Shown: in pieces, positions 48,438-58,463 of the stretch | Layout of the letters: each line of letters opens with the position of its first letter | How positions within the stretch are numbered: position 1 is the first letter of the stretch | From: Prevotella sp. | GTDB lineage: Bacteria; Bacteroidota; Bacteroidia; Bacteroidales; Bacteroidaceae | Assembly (NCBI GenBank): GCA_017417465.1 | Contig: JAFPZD010000142.1 | Coordinates: 1 to 64,000 of the forward strand | Direction: 5' to 3' | DNA length: 64,000 bases | Made by a program: the position numbers and the translations under genes | The notes under the pieces: model-generated | The model's database searches: none | Told to the model about the DNA's origin: nothing | What the model saw: only the letters and a program-made list of their open reading frames with translations

Positions 48438-50999
48438 ATGAAAGAAGCAAGAAGATCCATGCAGAAGCGCGTTCGACCCATGTGGCAGCGCTTATTGCTG
48501 CTTGCACTGTTGGCCCTCTCGTCAACGATGGCCTTTGCACAGTCGAAAGTAAGTGGAAAGGTTGTCGATGCCACTGGTGAAGCGGTCATCGGTGCCAGCG
48601 TTATGATCAAGGGAACTAGCAACGGTACGGTGACGAACTACGATGGTGAGTACACCCTTCAGAGTGTGCCCCAGGGGGCGACGCTCGTTTTCTCGTACGT
48701 GGGCTACCGTACCCAAAACATTGCCTTCGCTGGGCAGCGCCAGATTGATGTCACTTTGGAAGAAGACAAGCAGTTGCTCGACGAGGTGGTGGTCGTTGGC
48801 TACGGTGTTCAGCGCAAGAGTGACGTGACAGGCGCCTTGACCCGTGTGAACGAAGATCAGCTGAACACTCGTCCTGTGTCGAACGCCATTGAGGCCTTGC
48901 AAGGAAAGGCAGCCGGTGTGGACATCACCACAAGCGAGCGCCCAGGTACCTTGGGCTCTATCCGCATTCGCGGTAACCGCTCCATCAATGCCTCCAACGA
49001 GCCGCTCTATGTTGTCGACGGCGTGCCCTTGAGCTCTGGTGGTATTGAGAGCCTGAACTCTCGCGACATTGAGGCCATCGACATTCTGAAAGATGCCTCG
49101 TCGACAGCCATCTATGGTAGCCGTGGTGCCAACGGCGTGGTGCTCATCACCACCAAACGCGGCAAGGAGGGCAAGCTGCAGTTGACCTACACAGGCACGA
49201 TGACCTTCGAGAAGATCGTCGACAAGAGTCCCGCCTTCAGTGCCAGCGACTATATCACTTGGCGCCGCTGGGCCTACTACAATGCCAGTACCGACAAGTC
49301 ACCCTATCCCCGTGGCGATGAACCGACGCTGGAAAACGACAAGAAAATCTTCTCAGGCGACGATGTAGCCTGGAAGAATATCGAGAAGGGCTGGGCCAGC
49401 GGCTCTTGGGACGGTTCCAAGGTGACCGATACTGACTGGACCGACTTTGTAACCCAGACGGGCGTCACCCACGAGCACACCCTCCGTGCCCAGGGTGGTA
49501 CGAAAGACATGCAAGCTAGCTTCTCGTTTGGCTACTTGAACAACGAAGGCACGCAGAAGGGCCAGGAGTATGAGCGCTACAATGCTGCCGTCACGGCCGA
49601 TGTGCAGGCCACGAAGTGGTTCAAGATGGGCGGCAAGAACTACGTGTCGCGTTCGGACGATCGTCATTTCTCTTGGACGCTTGACAATATGCTGATGTAC
49701 AACCGCACGTTTGGCGACCATGCCATCGGCCTGACGCTGCTGCACAGCGCCTCGAAATACAATGCTGAGAGCAGTCGTCTGAGCGAGCAGGGCAACCCGT
49801 TCCCCACCTTCCTTTGGAACAACATGGGCACGGGCGTGGATATGGCCAGTGTGCGTCGTGACGGCTCGTCGGTGCTCTCTGAGGGCAACAAGTGGGACGT
49901 CTTCCCCTCGCTGGCACTTGGCTGGCGTATGGAGCAGGAACGGTGGCTTCGTGACGTGAAGTGGATTGACCAGTTGAAGCTGCGCTTTGGCGTTGGCGTG
50001 ACTGGTAACTCGTCGGGTTCTAACAAACTGCCCAACAAGAAACTGAGCTGGGAGAAGACCACGCAGTATAACATCGGTCTTGACTTCAGCCTCTTGCGTG
50101 GCCGCATCAACGGTGCTTTCGATGTGTATACTTCGAAGACCAACGACCTGCTGCTGGCGATGTCGCTACCGTCGCTGACGGGCTATCCTGCCATGATGGA
50201 CAACATCGGAAAGACGAAAAACAAAGGCTTCGACCTGACGCTGAACTTCATCCCTGTGCAGCTGAACGACTTTGAGTGGAATTCCACTATCAATGCGGCC
50301 TGGCAGAAGGACGAGATTGTGGAACTGGCTAATGGCAAGCAGGACGACATCAACAACGCCTGGTTCATCGGCGAGAGCATCTCGGTGTACTACGGCTTCG
50401 AGTCAGCAGGCTTGTGGCAGGAGGGCGACCAAGCCGAGATGGACAAGTTCAATGCCAACGGCGCCAAGTTCAGCGCGGGTAACGTAAGACCTGTCGACCA
50501 AAACGGTGACTACAAGATCGATGCCGACGACCGTGTGATCCTTGGCAACCGTAATCCCCGCTGGACCCTCGGCTGGAGCAACTCTTTCTCATGGAAGGGG
50601 TTGGAACTGAACATCGACCTCTTCGGCCGCTTCAAGTATAAGATCAGCACGGGCGGTGAGGGTCAGCTTGGCATGTATCAGCAGCGTGAGATAGACTACT
50701 ATACGCCCAATAATACTGGTGCTGAGTGGCAAAAGCCAATCTACAACCAGTCGGGTGGCGACCCATACGCCGGCTTGCTGGGCTTCAAGGATGCCTCGTT
50801 CATCAAGATTCGCAACCTCTCACTTGGCTATCGTCTTGACAAGCAGCTGTGCAACAAGATTGGCATCAGCGGCGCCAAACTCTATGTTCAGGGCAAGAAC
50901 CTTGGCATGCTCTATTCGTCGGTCGACTTTATGGACCTTGATACTGGAACTACCTTCTATAACCGTGGCTTCACAGTTGGTCTGCAACTGGACTTTTAA
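48438..50999 (+). CDS. SusC/RagA-like TonB-linked outer-membrane protein, shortened
   Basis: 853-residue outer-membrane transporter partner of the SusD-like protein. It has a signal peptide (STMAFAQ), a carboxypeptidase-like domain (KVSGKVVDATGEAVIGASV), a TonB box region LDEVVVVGYG, a plug (RIRGNRSINASNEPLYVVDG) and a barrel to RGFTVGLQLDF. SusC proteins of this type are usually about 1000 or more residues. The barrel has at least two abrupt joins where family sequence seems missing: around WNNMGTGVDMASVRRDG (49816-49862) and TGNSSGSNKLPNKKLSWEK (50006-50050). The frame is open, so these would be in-frame deletions; transport may be impaired. Confidence 0.88.
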   Translation: MKEARRSMQKRVRPMWQRLLLLALLALSSTMAFAQSKVSGKVVDATGEAVIGASVMIKGTSNGTVTNYDGEYTLQSVPQGATLVFSYVGYRTQNIAFAGQRQIDVTLEEDKQLLDEVVVVGYGVQRKSDVTGALTRVNEDQLNTRPVSNAIEALQGKAAGVDITTSERPGTLGSIRIRGNRSINASNEPLYVVDGVPLSSGGIESLNSRDIEAIDILKDASSTAIYGSRGANGVVLITTKRGKEGKLQLTYTGTMTFEKIVDKSPAFSASDYITWRRWAYYNASTDKSPYPRGDEPTLENDKKIFSGDDVAWKNIEKGWASGSWDGSKVTDTDWTDFVTQTGVTHEHTLRAQGGTKDMQASFSFGYLNNEGTQKGQEYERYNAAVTADVQATKWFKMGGKNYVSRSDDRHFSWTLDNMLMYNRTFGDHAIGLTLLHSASKYNAESSRLSEQGNPFPTFLWNNMGTGVDMASVRRDGSSVLSEGNKWDVFPSLALGWRMEQERWLRDVKWIDQLKLRFGVGVTGNSSGSNKLPNKKLSWEKTTQYNIGLDFSLLRGRINGAFDVYTSKTNDLLLAMSLPSLTGYPAMMDNIGKTKNKGFDLTLNFIPVQLNDFEWNSTINAAWQKDEIVELANGKQDDINNAWFIGESISVYYGFESAGLWQEGDQAEMDKFNANGAKFSAGNVRPVDQNGDYKIDADDRVILGNRNPRWTLGWSNSFSWKGLELNIDLFGRFKYKISTGGEGQLGMYQQREIDYYTPNNTGAEWQKPIYNQSGGDPYAGLLGFKDASFIKIRNLSLGYRLDKQLCNKIGISGAKLYVQGKNLGMLYSSVDFMDLDTGTTFYNRGFTVGLQLDF

Positions 51000-51001
51000 A
51001 T

Positions 51002-51036
51002 GCATAATGAATAATGCATAATGAATAATTCACATT
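51002..51036. repeat. ATGCATAATGAATA repeat
   Basis: Two to three AATGCATAATGAATA units in the gap between susC and susD. Confidence 0.65.
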
Positions 51037-51052
51037 TTAGAACTTAAAGACT

Positions 51053-53206
51053 ATGAGTAAGAATATATTCAAGAAGAGCAGCCTGCTGTTGGGTGCAGCA
51101 CTCTTCACTTTCAACGTTTCACTTTTCACGTCCTGTTCCGACAGCTTTTTGGATGAGGAGTCGGGCCACATGCTTACCGACGAACTGTTGGAGACAGGCG
51201 AGGGCGCACTTTCGATGGCTGCTGGGCTATATAGCAACCTGCGCTGGCACTTCGGTTACGAGTGGGCCTACGGTATTACACTCTACGGTACCGACGAGTT
51301 TACCAACGGCGCCGACCTGACCTCAGAGTGCTGGAACACCTACGACAACCGCCTGAATCCCCTCGATCTGACACCTGCTCTTGGCGCAGCCAACAAGAAC
51401 TGCCCTGCCGTGTCGGCCCTGTGGGACGAGATGTACTATGGCATCTCGACGGCCAACCTGGTGCTTTCACGGGCTAACCTCGTCAGCGACGAATCGCAGC
51501 GTAATCAGGCCATGGGCGAGGCCTACTTCCTGCGTGGTTACAACTACTATCGCCTGTTTGCTCAGTATGGTGCTGTGACCCTTCAAACGGAACCTACCGA
51601 TGCCGACAAGATCGTGAAGTACTACAAGCGCGCCACCGAAGAGGAGACCCTGAATCAGGTCATCTCAGACTTTGAGAACGCCTACCAGCTGTTGCCTACC
51701 AAGAAGACCCGCGGCAATGGCAGCTGGACCCGCTACACCGCTGCCCACTTCCTGGCAAAGGCCCTGCTCTACCGCCAGTCGGAGCGTTGTAAAGCCTGGA
51801 ACGGCAGTTACCCGTCGGCCACTGACCTGAACCGCGCCATCCAGCTCTGCGACGAGGTGATTGCGGCCTGCCCGCTGGCCCCCGACTATCGTTCGCTCTA
51901 TGCCGACTGGACGGGTGTTGACTGCCCCAACGAGGGCCTGAGCGAAATACTGATGGTGGCCGAGCACAACGACGCCAGCTCGACCCAGGGCCGCTTCGGC
52001 AACCGCACCTATAACTACTTCAACCCGCAGTTCTCTAACTTCTCTGGTAGCTGGACCCAGCGTGGCCAGTATATCGGCGGCATGGACTTCCAGCGCTGCC
52101 GCCCCACGGAGTATGCCTACGAGATTTTCGACAACGTGAACGACTCACGTATGTGGAAGACCTACAAGACCGTCTATGGCCTGAACAACGTGCCGAAGGG
52201 CAAGACCCCCGCCGTAGTAGCCAAGGAGAATGGCATCCAGGAATCGCAAGTGCCAGGACTGGGTGACAACGGCATCCTCTTCATCCTGAACAAGAAGGAT
52301 GACCCCCGCTTCCAGGACGAAACCACCTATGGCACGTTTGGACGAGGTGCTGTAGCCCACTCTTTCGTTCATCCCGAAACGGGCAAGTGGGTGCCCAATG
52401 TGTTCCCTGTCTATCTTGGCGGCAAGTACGTGTTGAACACCTACGGTGTCAACGGAAACCCAGCCCAGTCGAACGTGTTCTGCGGCATCAACAAGACCGA
52501 CGACGGCACACGTACGGCAGAGAAGGGCGACTCACACCGCGACGTGATCATGGCCCGTTCAGGCGAGACCTATCTGATAAAGGCTGAGTGCCAAGTGCGA
52601 TTGGGGAACTTCGACGATGCCATTGCCACCGTCAACAAGCTCCGTGCGCGTGCAGAGTGGAAGCAAGGCGAGGATCGTGAGTACTATTCCGACGGTTCGC
52701 AGGCCTTCTCGAAGAATTCTACGGGTGCTGCCATCTTAGGCAAGTGCTATCCCAATGCCGACAATAAGAAAGAAGACCGTCTGACCAATATCCAGGCTTT
52801 CCAGGCCTCCTATCTGACCAAGAGCACCTATTACCTCTCGACGGGCATCGCCCGTACCACGAACGCCTCGTCGCTTCAGATTGCCAACTACACTCAGCTT
52901 CCCGCTGAAGACGAGGCCATCCTGAACGAACTGGGTATTACCGACACCAAGGAGCGCCTGATCAACTTCATCTTCAACGAGCGTACCCGCGAGCTGCTTG
53001 GCGAGTGGAACCGCTGGGAGGAGCTCAGCCGCGCCGACTTGCTGGTAAAGCGGGCCAAGGCTTTCAATCCTGAGGCTGCGCCTAATGTGCAGGCCCGCCA
53101 TAACTACCGTCCGATTCCACAGAAGTTCATCGACACCCTGCAGAACCCCGACGGCACTAACCTCAGCGATGCCGACAAGAAGGCTTGGCAGAATCCTGGC
53201 TATTAA
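51053..53206 (+). CDS. SusD/RagB-like surface glycan-binding lipoprotein
   Basis: 717-residue lipoprotein (lipobox near SLFTSCSDSFLDEES), longer than most SusD proteins. TPR-like helical parts and the family C-terminus (FIFNERTRELLGEWNRWEELSRADLL, NYRPIPQKFIDT) are present. It would cap the SusC transporter and bind pectic oligosaccharides. The signal peptide core LFTFNVSLFT is encoded by TTCACTTT...TTTCACTTTTCAC, which resembles the GTGAAAAGTGAA repeat family read on the other strand. Confidence 0.92.
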   Translation: MSKNIFKKSSLLLGAALFTFNVSLFTSCSDSFLDEESGHMLTDELLETGEGALSMAAGLYSNLRWHFGYEWAYGITLYGTDEFTNGADLTSECWNTYDNRLNPLDLTPALGAANKNCPAVSALWDEMYYGISTANLVLSRANLVSDESQRNQAMGEAYFLRGYNYYRLFAQYGAVTLQTEPTDADKIVKYYKRATEEETLNQVISDFENAYQLLPTKKTRGNGSWTRYTAAHFLAKALLYRQSERCKAWNGSYPSATDLNRAIQLCDEVIAACPLAPDYRSLYADWTGVDCPNEGLSEILMVAEHNDASSTQGRFGNRTYNYFNPQFSNFSGSWTQRGQYIGGMDFQRCRPTEYAYEIFDNVNDSRMWKTYKTVYGLNNVPKGKTPAVVAKENGIQESQVPGLGDNGILFILNKKDDPRFQDETTYGTFGRGAVAHSFVHPETGKWVPNVFPVYLGGKYVLNTYGVNGNPAQSNVFCGINKTDDGTRTAEKGDSHRDVIMARSGETYLIKAECQVRLGNFDDAIATVNKLRARAEWKQGEDREYYSDGSQAFSKNSTGAAILGKCYPNADNKKEDRLTNIQAFQASYLTKSTYYLSTGIARTTNASSLQIANYTQLPAEDEAILNELGITDTKERLINFIFNERTRELLGEWNRWEELSRADLLVKRAKAFNPEAAPNVQARHNYRPIPQKFIDTLQNPDGTNLSDADKKAWQNPGY

Positions 53207-53221
53207 GCCGATTCTTTTTCT

Positions 53222-53229
53222 TAACTTTG
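53222..53229 (+). promoter_or_regulatory. -7 element of the propeller locus
   Basis: TAACTTTG 20 bp before the ATG at 53250. Confidence 0.6.
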
Positions 53230-53249
53230 CACCCGAAACAGCAACGACT

Positions 53250-53708
53250 ATGACCAAAAGACTCCTTCTGACGCTCTGCCTTACAGTGGCAGCTCTGTTC
53301 TTCTCACGCCCCCCCTCTCCGGTCGTGTGGGCGGCGTATTCGCCGACGCAACCCTCCTCCTCCCTCCTGGCTCCCGACTCCTCCCTCGCCCGCCACAACT
53401 TCTTCTACGCCGGCCAGAGCAAGCAGCGGCGCATGTTCATCGTCAGGGACGGTGCCGTCAGATGGTCTTACGAGGACCACCTGCTGCGTGGCGAAATCAG
53501 TGATGCCGTGCTCATGTCTGACAGTCATGTCCTCGTGGCTCATCAATATGGCATAGCCGAGGTTACGCAGCAGAACCAGACCGTGTGGAGCTATGCTGCC
53601 CCTGAGGGTACGGAGATTCATACGGTGCAGCCCATCGGCCGCACACACGTGGTGTTTGTCCAGAACGGGCGCCCAGCCAAAGCCGTGGTGATGGAAATTC
53701 CCTCCTAA
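53250..53708 (+). pseudogene. Exported beta-propeller protein, N-terminal fragment
   Basis: 153 codons: a signal-like segment, a low-complexity Pro/Ser stretch, then propeller repeats (RDGAVRWSYEDHLLRGEISD, QNQTVWSYAAPEGTEIH) of the PQQ/arylsulfotransferase-like type. It ends at TAA (53706-53708), the first codon of an inserted AATTGTGAATTATG repeat. The following part (53739 on) is in the same frame. Confidence 0.75.
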
Positions 53709-53742
53709 TTGTGAATTATGAATTGTGAATTATGAATTGTGA
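53706..53742. repeat. AATTGTGAATTATG repeat disrupting the propeller gene
   Basis: Two and a half units of TAATTGTGAATTATGAATTG bring three in-frame stops. The reverse complement family member lies at 48380-48421. Confidence 0.8.
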
Positions 53743-54374
53743 GTCGCATCGTCCGTGAGTTCGAGCTCCCCACTAACGAGAAGGGCTCTGTCCACGGTCA
53801 GTTCCGCAATGCCCGTCTGACCAGTCGTGGCACGCTGCTCGTGGCCAACATGGCGATGGGGTGTATCCATGAGTACACCAGCGACGGCAAGGAGGTCGAC
53901 CGATGGGGTGGCTTGCTGCCTTGGTCCGTACAGGAGCTGCCTAAGACGGGCAACCTGCTCGTCACTGGGCGCAAGGGTAAGGTTCAGGAAATCAACCGAC
54001 AAGGGCAGGTCGTGTGGGAACTGGACGCCACCGACTACGGCGTGACACAGCCCCAGAAGACCGTCCGTCTGAAGAATGGCGGGCACATCATCAACAACTG
54101 GTATAACGAGTGGAACAAAGAGCCGATGGACACAGCCAATGCCCCCGTGCAGGCCATCGAGGTCGACAAGGACGGCCAACTCGTCTGGCAGTTGCGCGCA
54201 TGGCGGGAGCCCGACCTTGGCCCCTCCACCACCATCCAGCTCCTGGACGAGCCAGTCAACCGCGACCGCCTGTCCTTCGGCGAGTTCAACCCGCAGTCGC
54301 CAAAGCTCTTTGTCGCCCCCAACGAGCCCATAGGCGCTGGCCGTGGCATTCACCCTGGCAGGGTGGCGTGGATT
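53739..54374 (+). pseudogene. Beta-propeller protein, C-terminal fragment running into a DUF362 N-terminus
   Basis: In frame with 53250-53708: SRIVREFELPTNEKGSVHGQFRNARL, KEVDRWGGLLPWSVQELPK, GQVVWELDATDYG and GQLVWQLRAW are further propeller blades. From about 54290 the sequence NEPIGAGRGIHPGRVAW is the start of a DUF362 protein in the same frame, so a boundary with stop and start codons is missing. One extra base near 54373-54375 then shifts the frame. Confidence 0.75.
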
Positions 54375-55474
54375 TCATGCGCCAGGTGTGGCCAAGTGGG
54401 ACGGCAAGTCTGGCCTCTGGGTGGAAGACCGCTGGAACGACCAGGCGAAGGCCGACCAGATGATTCCTGAGGCCGTGATGCAGCTGACGGGCGAGCCAAC
54501 GGCAAAGAAGGCGTGGCAGGCGCTGTTCAAGCACTTCAACCGTGAGCACGGGCGTGGCCATCGGGGCTACAAGAAGGGCGAGACCATTGCCGTGAAGCTG
54601 AACCTTAACAATGCCATCACTCACCACGACACGATTGAGCTCAACTCTTCGCCATTTGTCACCCTGTCACTCGTGCGCTCGATGGTGCGCGACGGAGGCG
54701 TTCGCCAGCAGGACATCGTCCTCTGTGAACCCAGCCGTGCCATTACCGACAGCATTTATAATAAGGTGCATCGTGAGTTCCCCCTCGTCCGCATGATTGA
54801 CAACATTGGTGGTGACGGGCGTGAGAAGTGTGAGTACTATCCTGAGCAGATTGTCTACTCCGTCGACAACGGCAAGATGGCACGCGGACTGGCCAAGTGC
54901 ATCGTCGATGCCGACTACCTCATCAACTCCGCCCTGCTGAAGACACACAGCGGACCCGGTGTGACGCTGACCACCAAGAACTGGTATGGTGCCACCGACA
55001 TCAACCTGCTCTGGCGACAGAACGCCCACAACAACGTCAGCCAGGACAAACGCCACGGCAAGCCGGGGCTACAAGACCTTCGTCGACTGGATGAGCCACC
55101 CCGACATGGGACAGAAGGCGCTGCTCTTCCTCATCGACGGCACCTACGGCTCACGCGACGTGAACGGAGCACCAAACCCCAAGTGGATGAAGGCACCCTT
55201 CAACGGCGACTGGGCCTGCTCGCTCATCGTCTCGCAGGACGAAGTGGCCTGCGATGCCGTCGGCATGGACATCATCATTGGCGAGTGGCCAGAGTTCCAG
55301 AGCCTGAACTACTGCGACGAATATCTGCGTGAGGCGGCCTCGCTGCCCAACGCCCCCAGCGGTACGGTCTACCAGCAGCAGGGCAAGCCCTTGCAGCAGC
55401 CACTCGGACTCTTCGAACATTGGAACCGTGACCACCAGTACACCAAGATTGACCTCAGATATAAAAAGATGTGA
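54375..55474 (+). pseudogene. DUF362 protein, frameshifted
   Basis: Continues HAPGVAKWDGKSGLWVEDRW, VKLNLNN, LCEPSRAITD, LINSALLKTHSGPGVTLTTK and WYGATDI, typical DUF362 stretches, in a second frame. An extra A near 55060 shifts to a third frame giving SRGYKTFVDWMSHPDMG, LIDGTYGSRDV and VACDAVGMDI to the TGA at 55474. The family is of unknown function and is often seen in glycan loci. Two +1 lesions plus the upstream stops indicate decay, or assembly indels in part. Confidence 0.8.
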
Positions 55475-58431
55475 TGATGAGAAGAGTCGTTAGCACGCTA
55501 TGCCTCATCCTGCTCTTCACAGGGGCAAAGGCACAAGTAAGTGACGCCTTTAGCGGCATACTGCCAGTCACCGACCCACAGATGAAACGCAGCCTCAATG
55601 GCGAGTGGCAGCTGAAGGTCGTCGAAGGGATAGCCGACGAGCTGGCGGTGCCTGCCCTCGACGACTCCTGGGGCCGCATCCCCGTGCCTGGCTGCTGGGA
55701 GGCATACGGATTCTGCAAGCCCAGCTACGACAAGGCCCTGCCGTTGACGGGCTATTATCGCACAACGTTCAGCGTCCCAGAGGCTTGGAAAGGACAGCGC
55801 GTGGTGATCCGCTTCGACGGTGTGCTCTACGGCTACGACCTGTGGGTCAATGGCAAGGCGGTGGGTTCATGGCGCTCGGGCTACAACACGGCCATGTTTG
55901 ACGTCACTGACTGTCTCAACAAGAAGAGCGACCGTCAGGAACTAGCCATGCGGGTTGTCTCACAATTCAGAGGCAGCGACTTCGACTATAACGACGACTG
56001 GACGCCCAATGGCATCTTCCGCGACGTGACACTGATGGCAGTGCCCAGGACGCACCTGAGCGACCTGACCATCCGAACGAGCCTCACGGGCGAGGTGATG
56101 GTCGACACCGACATCGCCAATGGAGTAAAGGGGACGGAGGTGAAGCACGAAATATACGACGCTGCAGGTCACCTCGTCGGCACCAACAGCGTGGCTCATC
56201 CACACTTGTGGACGGCAGAGACACCTTATCTCTACACCCTGAAGACAACGCTGCGACAGCGAGGCACGACGCTCCAGACCTTTGAGCACAGGTTTGGCTT
56301 CCGCGAACTGACCATTGAGGGGAACATCCTGAAACTCAACGGACAACCCATCAAGTTGCGGGGTGTCACCTCACACTCAACTGACCCCGTGACAGTGAAA
56401 GTCATCGACGAAGCCAGCATCCTGCGCGACATGAAGCTGATGAAGGAGGCTTCAGTCAACTATATCCGCACCTCGCATTATCCCCGTGAGCCGCGCTTCT
56501 ACGAGCTGGCCGACTCACTCGGCTTCTACATTATCGACGAAGTGCCCTTTGGCTTTGGCGACAAGAACCTGTCCGACTCCACCTTCTATCCTGTGTTGCA
56601 GCAACGGGCGCAGGCCACCATCCGTCGCGACAAGAACCACCCCTCAGTGCTCATTTGGAGCCTTGGCAACGAGAACCCGCTGACCGACATTTGCATCAAG
56701 CTAGGGGACTATGTGAAGCGCCAGCTTGACCCCACACGCCCCATCTGCTATCCGCAGGTGGGCTCTTATTTCCGCCGCTTCAACTACGACTTTCCCAAAG
56801 TGGCCGACATCTATGCCCCTCACTATCCAACGACGGCGCAAATTGCCGATTTCTATCAGCGGGCCGACCGTCCCGTCATCTTCACTGAGTACTGCCACAC
56901 CCTCGGCATCTCCTTCGAAGACCACGACCGCCAGTGGGACATCATCGAGCGCACTCCCTGCATCGCTGGCGGCAGCGTCTGGGAATGGGTCGACCAGGGT
57001 ATGCCCTTTAGGGGTGTTAAACGTGAAGTGACAAGTGATAAGTTTTATGGCTATGAGGAGCGTGTCTTCACCTCTCAGGACGGCGGCTTCGAGATGTATG
57101 GCAATAAAGGCACTGACGGCCTCCTCTATGCCGATCGCACGCCACTGCCCAACTACTACGAACTGCAGCATAACTACGCCCGTGCCTTCGTGTCCATTGA
57201 CCATTCATCATTGAGCATTGACCATTCATCATTGAACATTGACCATTCATCATTGAGCATTGACCATTCTGCTGCGCCCTCCAATGCGTTAGCCAATAAT
57301 GGTCAATGTTCAATGGTCAATGATCAATGGATAAACCTTCAATGCCACAACCGCTTCGACTTCCTCAATCTGAAGGATAACGTCTCCTTCCACTGGGCAC
57401 TGACAACCAACCGCGACACCGTCCTGCGTGGAGCCTTCAGCCCTGACTGCGAGCCGCACGACTCCGTTGGCTACCAGCTGCATGTACCGTCTGCTGCGAT
57501 TTCACAGCCTCACGCCCTCGCCCTCCTCCATTTCGACATCGTCGATGCCCAGGGGCACACCTTCCTCCGCCAGTCCTTCGAGCTCAACAAGCCCCAGATG
57601 ACCTGGACGGGGCATGGCAGTGGCGACGTAATGGTCTGTGACACAACCGTCCGCATCGGTCGAAAGCCCACAATGGCCGAGACGCTTACCCAAAAGGGAC
57701 GCCTGCCACAAAAGTACCTGCTCCCACTCGACAACCAACAGGTGAAGGCCGACATCCAGCGCCGCCCCATCAATGGCGGCGAGGAGCTCTCCTTCACGCT
57801 GACCCCAGCCGTGCCCGACGCTTCTCCAGTTGCCGTGCCCGACGCTTCTCCGTCGGGTATCGCCTCCGTGCCTGCCGCTTCGTCGGCCTTCCTCTCAGAG
57901 CTGGGGCTTGCCTTCCTGCTCGCCCCAGCCATCGACCGTGTGCAATGGATAGGCTATGGTCCCTTTGCCAGTTATCCTGGCCGTCATCAGGCCTGCCGCT
58001 ATGGCTTCTGGGCAAAGCACAAGGACGATCTTTACTTTGAGGGCAATCACAGTGGTATCGATGCCGCTTTCTTCTCCGACGAGCAGGGCAACGGCCTCCT
58101 TATTACTGGCGACTCCCTCTCACTGAACTTTGAGCAGACCGACCGCGGCATCGTCCTCACCGTCAATGCTGCTGTTAGCGGACAAGGCCCTAAGTTTGCC
58201 AAAACCCACTTCCCTGGCTGGCAAAATGGCGACCCGCCCGTCAGCGCAACATTCCAAACCTACTCCATCCTGTCTGCCGCCGTGCCCGCCGCTTCTCCTG
58301 CCGCCGTGCCCGCCGTTTCTCCGTCGGGCTTTATCCCTGCCTCTCAAGTGCCTGCTCCCTTCCGCCCCTTCGCAACCCAATACGACACTTACCTCTTAAG
58401 ATATACCGACATCACGGCCAGCGACAATTGA
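55474..58431 (+). CDS. Glycoside hydrolase family 2 protein (beta-galactosidase-like) with repeat insertions
   Basis: About 985 residues: signal peptide, sugar-binding jelly roll (VPGCWEAYGFCKP, YRTTFSVPEAWKGQRV), Ig-like domain, and TIM barrel with the acid/base Glu in LIWSLGNENPL and the nucleophile Glu in VIFTEYCHTLG. C-terminal beta-galactosidase small-chain domains follow. Beta-galactosidase is the best guess, fitting galactan side chains of rhamnogalacturonan I. Non-family inserts: IDHSSL(S/N) four-fold plus GQCSMVNDQW (57196-57330), VPDASPVAVPDASPSG (57811-57890) and VPAASPAAVPAVSPSG (58274-58330). The TGA of the previous gene overlaps the ATG. Confidence 0.9.
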   Translation: MMRRVVSTLCLILLFTGAKAQVSDAFSGILPVTDPQMKRSLNGEWQLKVVEGIADELAVPALDDSWGRIPVPGCWEAYGFCKPSYDKALPLTGYYRTTFSVPEAWKGQRVVIRFDGVLYGYDLWVNGKAVGSWRSGYNTAMFDVTDCLNKKSDRQELAMRVVSQFRGSDFDYNDDWTPNGIFRDVTLMAVPRTHLSDLTIRTSLTGEVMVDTDIANGVKGTEVKHEIYDAAGHLVGTNSVAHPHLWTAETPYLYTLKTTLRQRGTTLQTFEHRFGFRELTIEGNILKLNGQPIKLRGVTSHSTDPVTVKVIDEASILRDMKLMKEASVNYIRTSHYPREPRFYELADSLGFYIIDEVPFGFGDKNLSDSTFYPVLQQRAQATIRRDKNHPSVLIWSLGNENPLTDICIKLGDYVKRQLDPTRPICYPQVGSYFRRFNYDFPKVADIYAPHYPTTAQIADFYQRADRPVIFTEYCHTLGISFEDHDRQWDIIERTPCIAGGSVWEWVDQGMPFRGVKREVTSDKFYGYEERVFTSQDGGFEMYGNKGTDGLLYADRTPLPNYYELQHNYARAFVSIDHSSLSIDHSSLNIDHSSLSIDHSAAPSNALANNGQCSMVNDQWINLQCHNRFDFLNLKDNVSFHWALTTNRDTVLRGAFSPDCEPHDSVGYQLHVPSAAISQPHALALLHFDIVDAQGHTFLRQSFELNKPQMTWTGHGSGDVMVCDTTVRIGRKPTMAETLTQKGRLPQKYLLPLDNQQVKADIQRRPINGGEELSFTLTPAVPDASPVAVPDASPSGIASVPAASSAFLSELGLAFLLAPAIDRVQWIGYGPFASYPGRHQACRYGFWAKHKDDLYFEGNHSGIDAAFFSDEQGNGLLITGDSLSLNFEQTDRGIVLTVNAAVSGQGPKFAKTHFPGWQNGDPPVSATFQTYSILSAAVPAASPAAVPAVSPSGFIPASQVPAPFRPFATQYDTYLLRYTDITASDN
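57196..57330. repeat. 21-bp IDHSSL repeats with inverted right arm in the GH2 gene
   Basis: Three and a half ATTGACCATTCATCATTGAR units, a short centre (CTGCTGCGCCCTCCAATGCG), then AATGGTCAATGTTCAATGGT and further as the opposite arm. 135 bp, 45 codons, no stop. Confidence 0.85.
57811..57890. repeat. CCCGACG(C)/CGTCGGG element in the GH2 gene
   Basis: GTGCCCGACGCTTCTCC occurs twice, followed by GTCGGG; the coding counterpart of the palindromes at 15290 and 17233. A related copy lies at 58274-58330. Confidence 0.75.
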
Positions 58432-58463
58432 ACCAAATTGCAATATAGCGAGTGGAGGAGGGG

